This document shows, piece after piece, positions 21,415-34,584 of a DNA stretch of 64,000 nt. The position numbers and the translations under genes were made by a program. The notes under the pieces were generated by a model. It saw only the letters and a program-made list of their open reading frames with translations. It was not told the origin of the DNA and ran no database searches. Origin of the DNA: Liolophura sinensis (Eukaryota > Mollusca > Polyplacophora > Chitonida > Chitonidae); the NCBI RefSeq assembly GCF_032854445.1, contig NW_027018087.1, positions 23,314 through 87,313 on the forward strand. Reading direction: 5' to 3'. The first letter of the stretch is position 1, and each line of letters starts with the position of its first letter.

Positions 21415-24158
21415 CTCTTACTAGTAGCACTGGAAAAGTTTTTCCACTTTTGCATTTTTGCCTGGTCTTTTTGTTAATTGAAATCGGCTAAACTGTACTC
21501 TGTACAATCGCGACTGGTCATTACTATATTCAACTTTTGACTATAAGTTATGTGCCCTTCGGTAGCCCAGAAGACGTCAAATCTTTGGGCTAAGCCCATT
21601 TAACTCACCCAGCAATTGCCTTACTTCTAAGTGCAAGACAATCTCAATGTCTTTATCTACGTGTAGAAAAACCACACCATTTGTACGTGAAAAACACAAG
21701 GTACTTGATACAGTCTGCTGTAAAAAGTACAACTGAACACTAACCCACTTCAGTAAGGTGCCAAAAGATGCGGAATTGAGCCAGGCATCGGCAGTTGTTG
21801 AAAAATTGCAAATTTCCCTGGTTTCCATGGAGTAAGAGCCGTTGCTACGCACGTGATTATGACATAAATGATCATTTAATTGTCGCTACAGCCAAAAGTA
21901 TTGGTCGGAGAGCAACGCGGATTGCACCATTCGATTTCTCGTCACAAAATACGTCGGATTAGGCTCTTACTACTAGCACTGGAACAGTTTTTCCACTTTT
22001 GCATTTTTGCCTGGTCTTTTTGTTAATTGAAATCGGCTACACTGTACTCTGTACAATCGCGACTGGTCATTACTATATTCAACTTTTGACTATAAGTTAT
22101 GTGCCCTTCGGTAGCCCAGAAGACCTGAAATCTTTGGGCCAAGCCCATTTAACTCACCCAGCAATTGCCTTACTTCTAAGTCCAAGACAATCTCAATGTC
22201 TTTATCTACGTGGTAGAAAAACCACACCATTTGTACATAAAAACCACAAGGTACTTGATACAGTCTGCTGTAAAAAGTACAACTAAACACTGACCCACAT
22301 TTTTAAGGTGCAAAAGAAGCAGAATTGGGCCAGGCATCGGCAGCTGTTAAAAAATTGCAAATATCCCTGGTTTCCATGGAGAAGAGCCGTTGCTGGGCAC
22401 GTGATTATGACATCAATGATCAATCAATTGTCACTACAGCCAAAAGTATTGGTCGGAGAGCAACGCGGTTTGCACCATTCGATTTCTCGTTACAAAATAC
22501 GTCGGATTAGCCTCTTACCAGCAGCACTGGAACAGTTTTTTCACTTTTGCATTTTTGCCTGGTCTTTTTGTTAATTGAAATCGGCTACACTGTACTCTGT
22601 ACAATCGCGACTGGTCATTACTATATTCAACTTTTGACTATAAGTTATGTGCCCTTCGGTAGCCCAGAAGACGTCAAATCTTTGGGCCAAGCCCATTTAA
22701 CTCACCCAGCAATTGCATTACTTCTAAGTGCAAGACAATCTCAATGTCTTTATCTACGTGTAGAAAAACTACACCATTTGTACGTGAAAAACACAAGGTA
22801 CTTGATACAGTCTGCTGTAAAAAGTACAACTGAACACTGACCCACTTCAGTAAGGTGCCAAAAGATGCGGAATTGAGCCAGGCATCGGCAGCTGTTGAAA
22901 AATTGCAAATATCCCTGGTTTCCATGGAGTAGAGCCGTTGCTGGACACGTGATTATGACATCAATGATCATTCAATTGTCACTACAGGCAAAAGTATTGG
23001 TCGGAGAGCAACGCGGTTTGCACCATTCGATTTGTCGTCACAAAATACGTCGGATTAGCCTCTTTCCAGAAGCACTGGAACAGTTTTTCCACTTTTGCAT
23101 TTTTGCCTGGTCTTTTTGTTAATTGAAATCGGCTACACTGTACTCTGTACAATCGCGACTGGTCATTACTATATTCAACTTTTGACTATAAGTTATGTGC
23201 CCTTCGGTAGCCCAGAAGACGTCAAATCTTTGGGCCAAGCCCATTTAACTCACCCAGCAATTGCCTTACTTCTAAGTGCAAGACAATCTCAATGTCTTTA
23301 TCTACGTGTAGAAAAACTACACCATTTGTACGTAAAAAACACAAGGTACTTGATACAGTCTGCTGTAAAAAGTACAACTGAACACTGACCCACTTCAGTA
23401 AGGTGCCAAAAGATGCGGAATTGAGCCAGGCATCGGCAGCTGTGAAAAATTGCAAATTTCCCTGGTTTCCATGGAGTAAGAGCCGTTGCTGGGCACGTGA
23501 TTATGACATAAATGATCATTCAATTGTCACTACAGCCAAAAGTATTGGTCGGAGAGCAACGCGGTTTGCACCATTCGATTTCTCGTCACAAAAATACGTC
23601 GGATTAGCCTCTTACCAGCAGGCACTGGAACAGTTTTTCCACTTTTGCATTTTTGCCTGGTCTTTTTGTTAATTGAAATCGGCTACACTGTACTCTGTAC
23701 AATCGCGACTGGTCATTACTATATTCAACTTTTGACTATAAGTTATGTGCCCTTCGGTAGCCCAGAAGACGTCAAATCTTTGGGCTAAGCCCATTTAACT
23801 CACCCAGCAATTGTCTTACTTCTAAGTCCAAGACAATCTCAATGTCTTTATCTACGTGTAGAAAAACCAGACCATTTGTACATAAAAAACACAAGGTACT
23901 TGATACAGTCTGCTGTAAAAAGTACAACTAAACACTAACCCACATTTATAAGGTGCCAAAAGATGTGGAATTGGGCCAGGCATCGGCAGCTGTTAAAAAA
24001 TTGCAAATATCCCTGGTTTCCATGGAGTAAGAGCCGTTGCTGGGCACGTAATTATGACATCAATAATCATTGATCTGTCGCTACAGCCAAAAGTATTGGT
24101 CGGAGAGCAACGCGGTTTGCACCATTCGATTTCTCGTCACAAAATACGTTGGATTAGC
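21415..24158. repeat. Five-monomer unit, copy 2 (m40-m44), noisy
   Basis: Starts are 21415, 21964, 22512, 23060 and 23609. It matches copy 1 monomer for monomer, immediately downstream of it. From m41 on it has scattered one-base indels absent from the other copies: 'acgtggtag', 'ggtgcaaaag', 'ggagaagagc', 'ggagtagagc', 'gctgtgaaaaat', 'cacaaaaatac' and 'cagcaggcac'. Monomer lengths are 549, 548, 548, 549 and 550. Copy 2 may be a true unit read at lower accuracy. Confidence 0.9.
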
Positions 24159-25251
24159 CTCTTACTAGTAGCACTGGAACAGTCTTTCCACTTTTGCATT
24201 TTGCCTGGTCTTTTTGTTAATTGAAATCGGCTAAACTGTACTCTGTACAATCGCGACTGTCATTACTATATTCAACTTTTGACTATAAGTTATGTGCCCT
24301 TCGGTAGCCCAGAAGACCTGAAATCTTTGGGCTAAGCCCATTTAACTCACCCAGCAATTGCCTTACTTCTAAGTGCAAGACAATCTCAATGTCTTATCTA
24401 CGTGTAGAAAAACCACACCATTTGTACGTGAAAAACACAAGGTACTTGATACATTCTGCTGTAAAAAGTACAACTGAAAACTAACCCACTTCAGTAAGGT
24501 GCCAAAAGATGCGGAATTGAGCCACGCATCGGCAGCTGTTGAAAATTGCAAATTTCCCTGGTTTCCATGGAGTAAGAGCCGTTGCTGGGCACGTGATTAT
24601 GACATCAATGATCATTCAATTGTCACTACAGCCAAAAGTATTGGTCGGAGAGCAACGCGGTTTGCACCATTCGATTTGTCGTCACAAAATACGTCGGATT
24701 AGTTTCTTACCAGCAGCACTGGAACAGTTTTTCCACTTTTGCATTTTTGCCTGGTCTTTTTGTTAATTGAAACCGGCTACACTGTACTCTGTACAATCGC
24801 GACTGGTCATTACTATATTCAACTTTTGACTATAAGTTATGTGCCCTTCGGTAGCCCAGAAGACCTGAAATCTTTGGGCTAAGCCCATTTAACTCACCCA
24901 GCAATTGCCTTACTTCTAAGTGCAAGACAATCTCAATGTCTTTATCTACGTGTAGAAAAACCACACCATTTGTACGTGAAAAACACAAGGTACTTGATAC
25001 AGTCTGCTGTGAAAAGTACAACTAAACACTGACCCACATTTATAAGGTGCCAAAAGATGTGGAATTGGCCAGGCATCGGCAGCTGTTAAAAAATTCCAAA
25101 TATCCCTGGTTTCCATGGAGTAAGAGCCGTTGCTGGGCACGTGATTATGACATAAATGATCATTCAATTGTCGCTACAGCCAAAAGTATTGGTCGGAGAG
25201 CAACGCGGTTTGCACCATTCGATTTCTCGTCACAAAATACGTCGGATTAGC
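24159..25251. repeat. Two monomers between five-monomer units (m45-m46)
   Basis: m45 (24159-24703) is form A, only 545 bp because of four one-base losses ('gcattttgcc', 'gcgactgtc', 'gtcttatc', 'gttgaaaattg'). It has 'agtctttcc', 'acattctgc' and ends 'attagtttcttac'. m46 (24704-25251) is form B with 'gaaaccggc', 'aattggccagg' (one base lost) and 'aattcc'; it is the relative of m34. The position of m45-m46 before copy 3 mirrors that of m33-m34 before copy 1. Confidence 0.85.
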
Positions 25252-27996
25252 CTCTTACTAGTAGCACTGGAAAAGTTTTTCCACTTTTGCATTTTTGCCT
25301 GGTCTTTTTGTTAATTGAAATCGGCTAAACTGTACTCTGTACAATCGCGACTGGTCATTACTATATTCAACTTTTGACTATAAGTTATGTGCCCTTCGGT
25401 AGCCCAGAAGACGTCAAATCTTTGGGCTAAGCCCATTTAACTCACCCAGCAATTGCCTTACTTCTAAGTGCAAGACAATCTCAATGTCTTTATCTACGTG
25501 TAGAAAAACCACACCATTTGTACGTGAAAAACACAAGGTACTTGATACAGTCTGCTGTAAAAAGTACAACTGAACACTAACCCACTTCAGTAAGGTGCCA
25601 AAAGATGCGGAATTGAGCCAGGCATCGGCAGTTGTTGAAAAATTGCAAATTTCCCTGGTTTCCATGGAGTAAGAGCCGTTGCTACGCACGTGATTATGAC
25701 ATCAATGATCATTTAATTGTCGCTACAGCCAAAAGTATTGGTCGGAGAGCAACGCGGATTGCACCATTCGATTTCTCGTCACAAAATACGTCGGATTAGG
25801 CTCTTACTACTAGCACTGGAACAGTTTTTCCACTTTTGCATTTTTGCCTGGTCTTTTTGTTAATTGAAATCGGCTACACTGTACTCTGTACAATCGCGAC
25901 TGGCCATTACTATATTCAACTTTTGACTATAAGTTATGTGCCCTTCGGTAGCCCAGAAGACCTGAAATCTTTGGGCCAAGCCCATTCAACTCACCCAGCA
26001 ATTGCCTTACTTCTAAGTCCAAGACAATCTCAATGTCTTTATCTACGTGTAGAAAAACCACACCATTTGTACATAAAAACCACAAGGTACTTGATACAGT
26101 CTGCTGTAAAAAGTACAACTAAACACTGACCCACATTTTTAAGGTGCCAAAAGAAGCAGAATTGGGCCAGGCATCGGCAGCTGTTAAAAAATTGCAAATA
26201 TCCCTGGTTTCCATGGAGTAAGAGCCGTTGCTGGGCACGTGATTATGACATCAATGATCAATCAATTGTCACTACAGCCAAAAGTATTGGTCGGAGAGCA
26301 ACGCGGTTAGCACCATTCGATTTCTCGTCACAAAATACGTCGGATTAGCCTCTTACCAGAAGGACTGGAACAGTTTTTTCACTTTTGCATTTTTGCCTGG
26401 TCTTTTTGTTAATTGAAATCGGCTACACTGTACTCTGTACAATCGCGACTGGTCATTACTATATTCAACTTTTGACTATAAGTTATGTGCCCTTCGGTAG
26501 CCCAGAAGACGTCAAATCTTTGGGCCAAGCCCATTTAACTCACCCAGCAATTGCATTACTTCTAAGTGCAAGACAATCTCAATGTCTTTATCTACGTGTA
26601 GAAAAACTACACCATTTGTACGTGAAAAACACAAGGTACTTGATACAGTCTGCTGTAAAAAGTACAACTGAACACTGACCCACTTCAGTAAGGTGCCAAA
26701 AGATGCGGAATTGAGCCAGGCATCGGCAGCTGTTGAAAAATTGCAAATTTCCCTGGTTTCCATGGAGTAAGAGCCGTTGCTGGACACGTGATTATGACAT
26801 CAATGATCATTCAATTGTCACTACAGGCAAAAGTATTGGTCGGAGAGCAACGCGGTTTGCACCATTCGATTTGTCGTCACAAAATACGTCGGATTAGCCT
26901 CTTACCAGAAGCACTGGAACAGTTTTTCCACTTTTGCATTTTTGCCTGGTCTTTTTGTTAATTGAAATCGGCTACACTGTACTCTGTACAATCGCGACTG
27001 GTCATTACTATATTCAACTTTTGACTATAAGTTATGTGCCCTTCGGTAGCCCAGAAGACGTCAAATCTTTGGGCCAAGCCCATTTAACTCACCCAGCAAT
27101 TGCCTTACTTCTAAGTGCAAGACAATCTCAATGTCTTTATCTACGTGTAGAAAAACTACACCATTTGTACGTGAAAACCACAAGGTACTTGATACAGTCT
27201 GCTGTAAAAAGTACAACTGAACACTGACCCACTTCAGTAAGGTGCCAAAAGATGCGGAATTGAGCCAGGCATCGGCAGCTGTTGAAAAATTGCAAATTTC
27301 CCTGGTTTCCATGGAGTAAGAGCCGTTGCTGGGCACGTGATTATGACATAAATGATCATTCAATTGTCACTACAGCCAAAAGTATTGGTCGGAGAGCAAC
27401 GCGGTTTGCACCATTCGATTTCTCGTCACAAAATACGTCGGATTAGCCTCTTACCAGCAGCACTGGAACAGTTTTTCCACTTTTGCATTTTTGCCTGCTC
27501 TTTTTGTTAATTGAAATCGGCTACACTGTACTCTGTACAATCGCGACTGGTCATTACTATATTCAACTTTTGACTATAAGTTATGTGCCCTTCGGTAGCC
27601 CAGAAGACGTCAAATCTTTGGGCTAAGCCCATTTAACTCACCCAGCAATTGTCTTACTTCTAAGTCCAAGACAATCTCAATGTCTTTATCTACGTGTAGA
27701 AAAACCAGACCATTTGTACATAAAAAACACAAGGTACTTGATACAGTCTGCTGTAAAAAGTACAACTAAACACTAACCCACATTTATAAGGTGCCAAAAG
27801 ATGTGGAATTGGGCCAGGCATCGGCAGCTGTTAAAAAATTGCAAATATCCCTGGTTTCCATGGAGTAAGAGCCGTTGCTGGGCACGTAATTATGACATCA
27901 ATAATCATTGATCTGTCGCTACAGCCAATAGTATTGGTCGGAGAGCAGCGCGGTTTGCACCATTCGATTTCTCGTCACAAAATACGTCGGATTAGC
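25252..27996. repeat. Five-monomer unit, copy 3 (m47-m51)
   Basis: Starts are 25252, 25801, 26350, 26899 and 27448; length exactly 2745. The private variants of copies 1 and 2 recur in order. New substitutions include 'ggccattac' and 'cattcaac' in m48, 'ggttagcacc' in m48, and 'gcctgctc', 'cagccaatag' and 'gagcagcgcgg' in m51. m51 leads directly into the three-monomer units, with which it shares 'gcctgctc'-like and 'tcaataatcattgatc' variants. Confidence 0.9.
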
Positions 27997-29643
27997 CTCT
28001 TTCTAGTAGCACTGGAACAGTTTTTCCACTTTTGCATTTTTGCTTCGTCTTTTTTTTCATTGAAATCGGCTAAACTGTACTCTGTACAATCGCGACTGGT
28101 CATTACTATATTCAACTTTTGACTATAAGTTATGTGCCCTTCGGTAGCCCAGAAGACGTCAAATCTTTGGGCTAAGCCCATTTAACTCACCCAGCAATTG
28201 CCTTACTTCTAAGTCCAAGACAATCTTAATGTCTTTATCTACGTGTAGAAAAACCAGACCATTTGTACATAAAAAACACAAGGTACTTGATACAGTCTGC
28301 TGTAAAAAGTACAACTAAACACTGACCCACATTTATAAGGTGCCAAAAGATGTGGAATTGGGCCAGGCATCGGCAGCTGTTAAAAAATTGCAAATATCCC
28401 TGGTTTCCATGGAGTAAGAGCCGTTGCTGGGCACGTGATTATGACATAAATGATCATTGATCTGTCGCTACAGGCAAAAATATTGGTCGGAGAGCAACGC
28501 GGTTTGCACCATTCGTTTTCTCGTCACAAAATACGTCGGATTAGGCTCATACTAGTAGCACTGGAACAGTTTTTCCACTTTTGCATTTTTGCCTGGTCTT
28601 TTTGTTAATTGAAATCGGCTAAACTGTACTCTGTACAATCGCGACTGGTCATTACTATATTCAACTTTTGACTATAAGTTATGTGCCCTTCGGTAGCCCA
28701 GAAGACGTCAAATCTTTGGGCTAAGCCCATTTAACTCACCCAGCAATTGCCTTACTTCTAAGTGCAAGACAATCTCAATGTCTTTATCTACGTGTAGAAA
28801 AACCACACCATTTGTACGTGAAAAACACAAGGTACTTGATACAGTCTGCTGTAAAAAGTACAACTGAACACTAACCCACTTCAGTAAGGTGCCAAAAGAT
28901 GCGGAATTGAGCCAGGCATCGGCAGCTGTTGAAAAATTGCAAATTTCCCTGGTTTCCATGGAGTAAGAGCCGTTGCTGGGCACGTGCTTATGACATAAAT
29001 TATCATTCAATTGTCACTACAGCCAAAAGTATTGGTCGGAGAGCAACGCGGTTTGCACCATTCGATTTCTCGTCACAAAATACGTCGGATTAGCCTCTTA
29101 CCAGCAGCACTGGAACAGTTTTTCCACTTTTGCATTTTTACCTGCTCTTTTTGTTAATTGAAATCGGCTACACTGTACTCTGTACAATCGCGACTGGTCA
29201 TTACTATATTCAACTTTTGACTATAAGTTATGTGCCCTTCGGTAGCCCAGAAGACGTCAAATCTATCGGCTAAACCCATTCAACTCACCCAGCAATTGTC
29301 TTATTTCTAAGTCCAAGACAATCTCAATGTCTTTATCTACGTGTAGAAAAACCAGACCATTTGTACATAAAAAACACAAGGTACTTGATACAGTCTGCTG
29401 TGAAAAGTACAACTAAACACTGACCCACATTTATAAGGTGCCAAAAGATGTGGATTTGGGCCAGGCATCGGCAGCTGTTAAAAAATTGCAAATATCCCTG
29501 GTTTCCATGGAGTAAGAGCCGTTGCTGGGCACGTGATTATGACATCAATAATCATTGATCTGTCGCTACAGCCAAAAGTATTGGTCGGAGAGCAACGCGG
29601 TTTGCACCATTCGATTTCTCGTCACAAAATACGTCGGATTAGC
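27997..29643. repeat. Three-monomer unit, copy 1 (m52-m54)
   Basis: Starts are 27997, 28546 and 29095; length 1647. m52 is form B with 'ctctttctag', a long T run ending in 'tttcattg', 'caggcaaaaatattgg' and 'cattcgttttctcg'. m53 is form A with 'ggctcatactag'; in this copy it has 'cacgtgcttatg' and 'ataaattatc'. m54 is form B with 'acctgctc', 'ctatcggctaaaccc', 'tcttatttc', 'gatgtggatttggg' and 'tcaataatcattgatc'. Confidence 0.93.
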
Positions 29644-31290
29644 CTCTTTCTAGTAGCACTGGAACAGTTTTTCCACTTTTGCATTTTTGCTTCGTCTTTT
29701 TTTTCATTGAAATCGGCTAAACTGTACTCTGTACAATCGCGACTGGTCATTACTATATTCAACTTTTGACTATAAGTTATGTGCCCTTCGGTAGCCCAGA
29801 AGACGTCAAATCTTTGGGCTAAGCCCATTTAACTCACCCAGCAATTGCCTTACTTCTAAGTCCAAGACAATCTTAATGTCTTTATCTACGTGTAGAAAAA
29901 CCAGACCATTTGTACATAAAAAACACAAGGTACTTGATACAGTCTGCTGTAAAAAGTACAACTAAACACTGACCCACATTTATAAGGTGCCAAAAGATGT
30001 GGAATTGGGCCAGGCATCGGCAGCTGTTAAAAAATTGCAAATATCCCTGGTTTCCATGGAGTAAGAGCCGTTGCTGGGCACGTGATTATGACATAAATGA
30101 TCATTGATCTGTCGCTACAGGCAAAAATATTGGTCGGAGAGCAACGCGGTTTGCACCATTCGTTTTCTCGTCACAAAATACGTCGGATTAGGCTCATACT
30201 AGTAGCACTGGAACAGTTTTTCCACTTTTGCATTTTTGCCTGGTCTTTTTGTTAATTGAAATCGGCTAAACTGTACTCTGTACAATCGCGACTGGTCATT
30301 ACTATATTCAACTTTTGACTATAAGTTATGTGCCCTTCGGTAGCCCAGAAGACGTCAAATCTTTGGGCTAAGCCCATTTAACTCACCCAGCAATTGCCTT
30401 ACTTCTAAGTGCAAGACAATCTCAATGTCTTTATCTACGTGTAGAAAAACCACACCATTTGTACGTGAAAAACACAAGGTACTTGATACAGTCTGCTGTA
30501 AAAAGTACAACTGAACACTAACCCACTTCAGTAAGGTGCCAAAAGATGCGGAATTGAGCCAGGCATCGGCAGCTGTTGAAAAATTGCAAATTTCCCTGGT
30601 TTCCATGGAGTAAGAGCCGTTGCTGGGCACGTGATTATGACATAAATGATCATTCAATTGTCACTACAGCCAAAAGTATTGGTCGGAGAGCAACGCGGTT
30701 TGCACCATTCGATTTCTCGTCACAAAATACGTCGGATTAGCCTCTTACCAGCAGCACTGGAACAGTTTTTCCACTTTTGCATTTTTACCTGCTCTTTTTG
30801 TTAATTGAAATCGGCTACACTGTACTCTGTACAATCGCGACTGGTCATTACTATATTCAACTTTTGACTATAAGTTATGTGCCCTTCGGTAGCCCAGAAG
30901 ACGTCAAATCTATCGGCTAAACCCATTCAACTCACCCAGCAATTGTCTTATTTCTAAGTCCAAGACAATCTCAATGTCTTTATCTACGTGTAGAAAAACC
31001 AGACCATTTGTACATAAAAAACACAAGGTACTTGATACAGTCTGCTGTGAAAAGTACAACTAAACACTGACCCACATTTATAAGGTGCCAAAAGATGTGG
31101 ATTTGGGCCAGGCATCGGCAGCTGTTAAAAAATTGCAAATATCCCTGGTTTCCATGGAGTAAGAGCCGTTGCTGGGCACGTGATTATGACATCAATAATC
31201 ATTGATCTGTCGCTACAGCCAAAAGTATTGGTCGGAGAGCAACGCGGTTTGCACCATTCGATTTCTCGTCACAAAATACGTCGGATTAGC
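29644..31290. repeat. Three-monomer unit, copy 2 (m55-m57)
   Basis: Starts are 29644, 30193 and 30742; length 1647. It repeats copy 1 almost base for base, including 'tttcattg', 'caggcaaaaatattgg' and 'ctatcggctaaaccc'. The m53 singletons of copy 1 ('cacgtgcttatg', 'ataaattatc') are absent in m56. Near-identity of adjacent units suggests a recent expansion (inference). Confidence 0.93.
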
Positions 31291-32937
31291 CTCTTTCTAG
31301 TAGCACTGGAACAGTTTTTCCACTTTTGCATTTTTGCTTCGTCTTTTTTTTCATTGAAATCGGCTAAACTGTACTCTGTACAATCGCGACTGGTCATTAC
31401 TATATTAAACTTTTGACTATAAGTTATGTGCCCTTCGGTAGCCCAGAAGACGTCAAATCTTTGGGCTAAGCCCATTTAACTCACCCAGCAATTGCCTTAC
31501 TTCTAAGTCCAAGACAATCTTAATGTCTTTATCTACGTGTAGAAAAACCAGACCATTTGTACATAAAAAACACAAGGTACTTGATACAGTCTGCTGTAAA
31601 AAGTACAACTAAACACTGACCCACATTTATAAGGTGCCAAAAGATGTGGAATTGGGCCAGGCATCGGCAGCTGTTAAAAAATTGCAAATATCCCTGGTTT
31701 CCATGGAGTAAGAGCCGTTGCTGGGCACGTGATTATGACATAAATGATCATTGATCTGTCGCTACAGGCAAAAATATTGGTCGGAGAGCAACGCGGTTTG
31801 CACCATTCGTTTTCTCGTCACAAAATACGTCGGATTAGGCTCATACTAGTAGCACTGGAACAGTTTTTCCACTTTTGCATTTTTGCCTGGTCTTTTTGTT
31901 AATTGAAATCGGCTAAACTGTACTCTGTACAATCGCGACTGGTCATTACTATATTCAACTTTTGACTATAAGTTATGTGCCCTTCGGTAGCCCAGAAGAC
32001 GTCAAATCTTTGGGCTAAGCCCATTTAACTCACCCAGCAATTGCCTTACTTCTAAGTGCAAGACAATCTCAATGTCTTTATCTACGTGTAGAAAAACCAC
32101 ACCATTTGTACGTGAAAAACACAAGGTACTTGATACAGTCTGCTGTAAAAAGTACAACTGAACACTAACCCACTTCAGTAAGGTGCCAAAAGATGCGGAA
32201 TTGAGCCAGGCATCGGCAGCTGTTGAAAAATTGCAAATTTCCCTGGTTTCCATGGAGTAAGAGCCGTTGCTGGGCACGTGATTATGACATAAATGATCAT
32301 TCAATTGTCACTACAGCCAAAAGTATTGGTCGGAGAGCAACGCGGTTTGCACCATTCGATTTCTCGTCACAAAATACGTCGGATTAGCCTCTTACCAGCA
32401 GCACTGGAACAGTCTTTCCACTTTTGCATTTTTACCTGGTCTTTTTGTTAATTGAAATCGGCTACACTGTACTCTGTACAATCGCGACTGGTCATTACTA
32501 TATTCAACTTTTGACTATAAGTTATGTGCCCTTCGGTAGCCCAGAAGACGTCAAATCTATCGGCTAAGCCCATTCAACTCACCCAGCAATTGTCTTACTT
32601 CTAAGTCCAAGACAATCTCAATGTCTTTATCTACGTGTAGAAAAACCAGACCATTTGTACATAAAAAACACAAGGTACTTGATACAGTCTGCTGTGAAAA
32701 GTACAACTAAACACTGACCCACATTTATAAGGTGCCAAAAGATGTGAATTTGGGCCAGGCATCGGCAGCTGTTAAAAAATTGCAAATATCCCTGGTTTCC
32801 ATGGAGTAAGAGCCGTTGCTGGGCACGTGATTATGACATCAATAATCATTGATCTGTCGCTACAGCCAAAAGTATTGGTCGGAGAGCAACGCGGTTTGCA
32901 CCATTCGATTTCTCGTCACAAAATACGTCGGATTAGC
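31291..32937. repeat. Three-monomer unit, copy 3 (m58-m60)
   Basis: Starts are 31291, 31840 and 32389; length 1647. m58 and m59 match the earlier copies, with 'tattaaactttt' private to m58. m60 diverges from m54 and m57: it has 'agtctttcc', 'acctgg' in place of 'acctgc', 'gctaagccc', 'tcttacttc' and 'gatgtgaatttggg'. This is the edge of the near-identical run, where it meets the two-monomer duplication. Confidence 0.92.
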
Positions 32938-34584
32938 CTCTTTCTAGTAGCACTGGAACAGTTTTTCCACTTTTGCATTTTTGCTTCGTCTTTTTGTTAA
33001 TTGAAATCGGCTAAACTGTACTCTGTACAATCGCGACTGGTCATTACTATATTCAACTTTTGACTATAAGTTATGTGCCCTTCGGTAGCCCAGAAGACGT
33101 CAAATCTTTGGGCTAAGCCCATTTAACCCACCCAGCAATTGCCTTACTTCTAAGTCCAAGACAATCTTAATGTCTTTATCTACGTGTAGAAAAACCAGAC
33201 CATTTGTACATAAAAAACACAAGGTACTTGATACAGTCTGCTGTAAAAAGTACAACTAAACACTGACCCACATTTATAAGGTGCCAAAAGATGTGGAATT
33301 GGGCCAGGCATCGGCAGCTGTTAAAAAATTGCAAATATCCCTGGTTTCCATGGAGTAAGAGCCGTTGCTGTGCACGTGATTATGACATCAATGATCATTG
33401 ATCTGTCGCTACAGCCAAAAGTATTGGTCGGAGAGCAACGCGGTTTGCACCATTCGTTTTCTCGTCACAAAATACGTCGGATTAGGCTTATACTAGTAGC
33501 ACTGGAACAGTTTTTCCACTTTTGCATTTTTGCCTGGTCTTTTTGTTAATTGAAATCGGCTAAACTGTACTCTGTACAATCGCGACTGGTCATTACTATA
33601 TTCAACTTTTGACTATAAGTTATGTGCCCTTCGGTAGCCCAGAAGACGTCAAATCTATCGGCTAAGCCCATTCAACTCACCCAGCAATTGTCTTACTTCT
33701 AAGTCCAAGACAATCTCAATGTCTTTATCTACGTGTAGAAAAACCAGACCATTTGTACATAAAAAACACAAGGTACTTGATACAGTCTGCTGTGAAAAGT
33801 ACAACTAAACACTGACCCACATTTATAAGGTGCCAAAAGATGTGAATTTGGGCCAGGCATCGGCAGCTGTTAAAAAATTGCAAATATCCCTGGTTTCCAT
33901 GGAGTAAGAGCCGTTGCTGGGCACGTGATTATGACATCAATAATCATTGATCTGTCGCTACAGCCAAAAGTATTGGTCGGAGAGCAACGCGGTTTGCACC
34001 ATTCGATTTCTCGTCACAAAATACGTCGGATTAGCCTCTTTCTAGTAGCACTGGAACAGTTTTTCCACTTTTGCATTTTTGCTTCGTCTTTTTGTTAATT
34101 GAAATCGGCTAAACTGTACTCTGTACAATCGCGACTGGTCATTACTATATTCAACTTTTGACTATAAGTTATGTGCCCTTCGGTAGCCCAGAAGACGTCA
34201 AATTTTTGGGCTAAGCCCATTTAACCCACCCAGCAATTGCCTTACTTCTAAGTCCAAGACAATCTTAATGTCTTTATCTACGTGTAGAAAAACCAGACCA
34301 TTTGTACATAAAAAACACAAGGTACTTGATACAGTCTGCTGTAAAAAGTACAACTAAACACTGACCCACATTTATAAGGTGCCAAAAGATGTGGAATTGG
34401 GCCAGGCATCGGCAGCTGTTAAAAAATTGCAAATATCCCTGGTTTCCATGGAGTAAGAGCCGTTGCTGTGCACGTGATTATGACATCAATGATCATTGAT
34501 CTGTCGCTACAGCCAAAAGTATTGGTCGGAGAGCAACGCGGTTTGCACCATTCGTTTTCTCGTCACAAAATACGTCGGATTAGG
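32938..34584. repeat. Two-monomer duplication (m61-m62, then m63)
   Basis: m61 (32938-33486) and m63 (34036-34584) are near identical, 1098 bp apart. Both have 'atttaacccacc', 'gctgtgcacg', the 16-bp palindrome, 'cattcgttttctcg' and the junction 'ggcttatac'. m62 (33487-34035) begins like m53 ('tatactag', 'ggctaaac') and continues like m60 ('ctatcggc', 'gatgtgaatttggg'), so it is itself a fusion. m64 starts with the same junction, so the duplication runs slightly past 34584. Four B monomers (m60-m63) stand in a row here. Confidence 0.88.
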
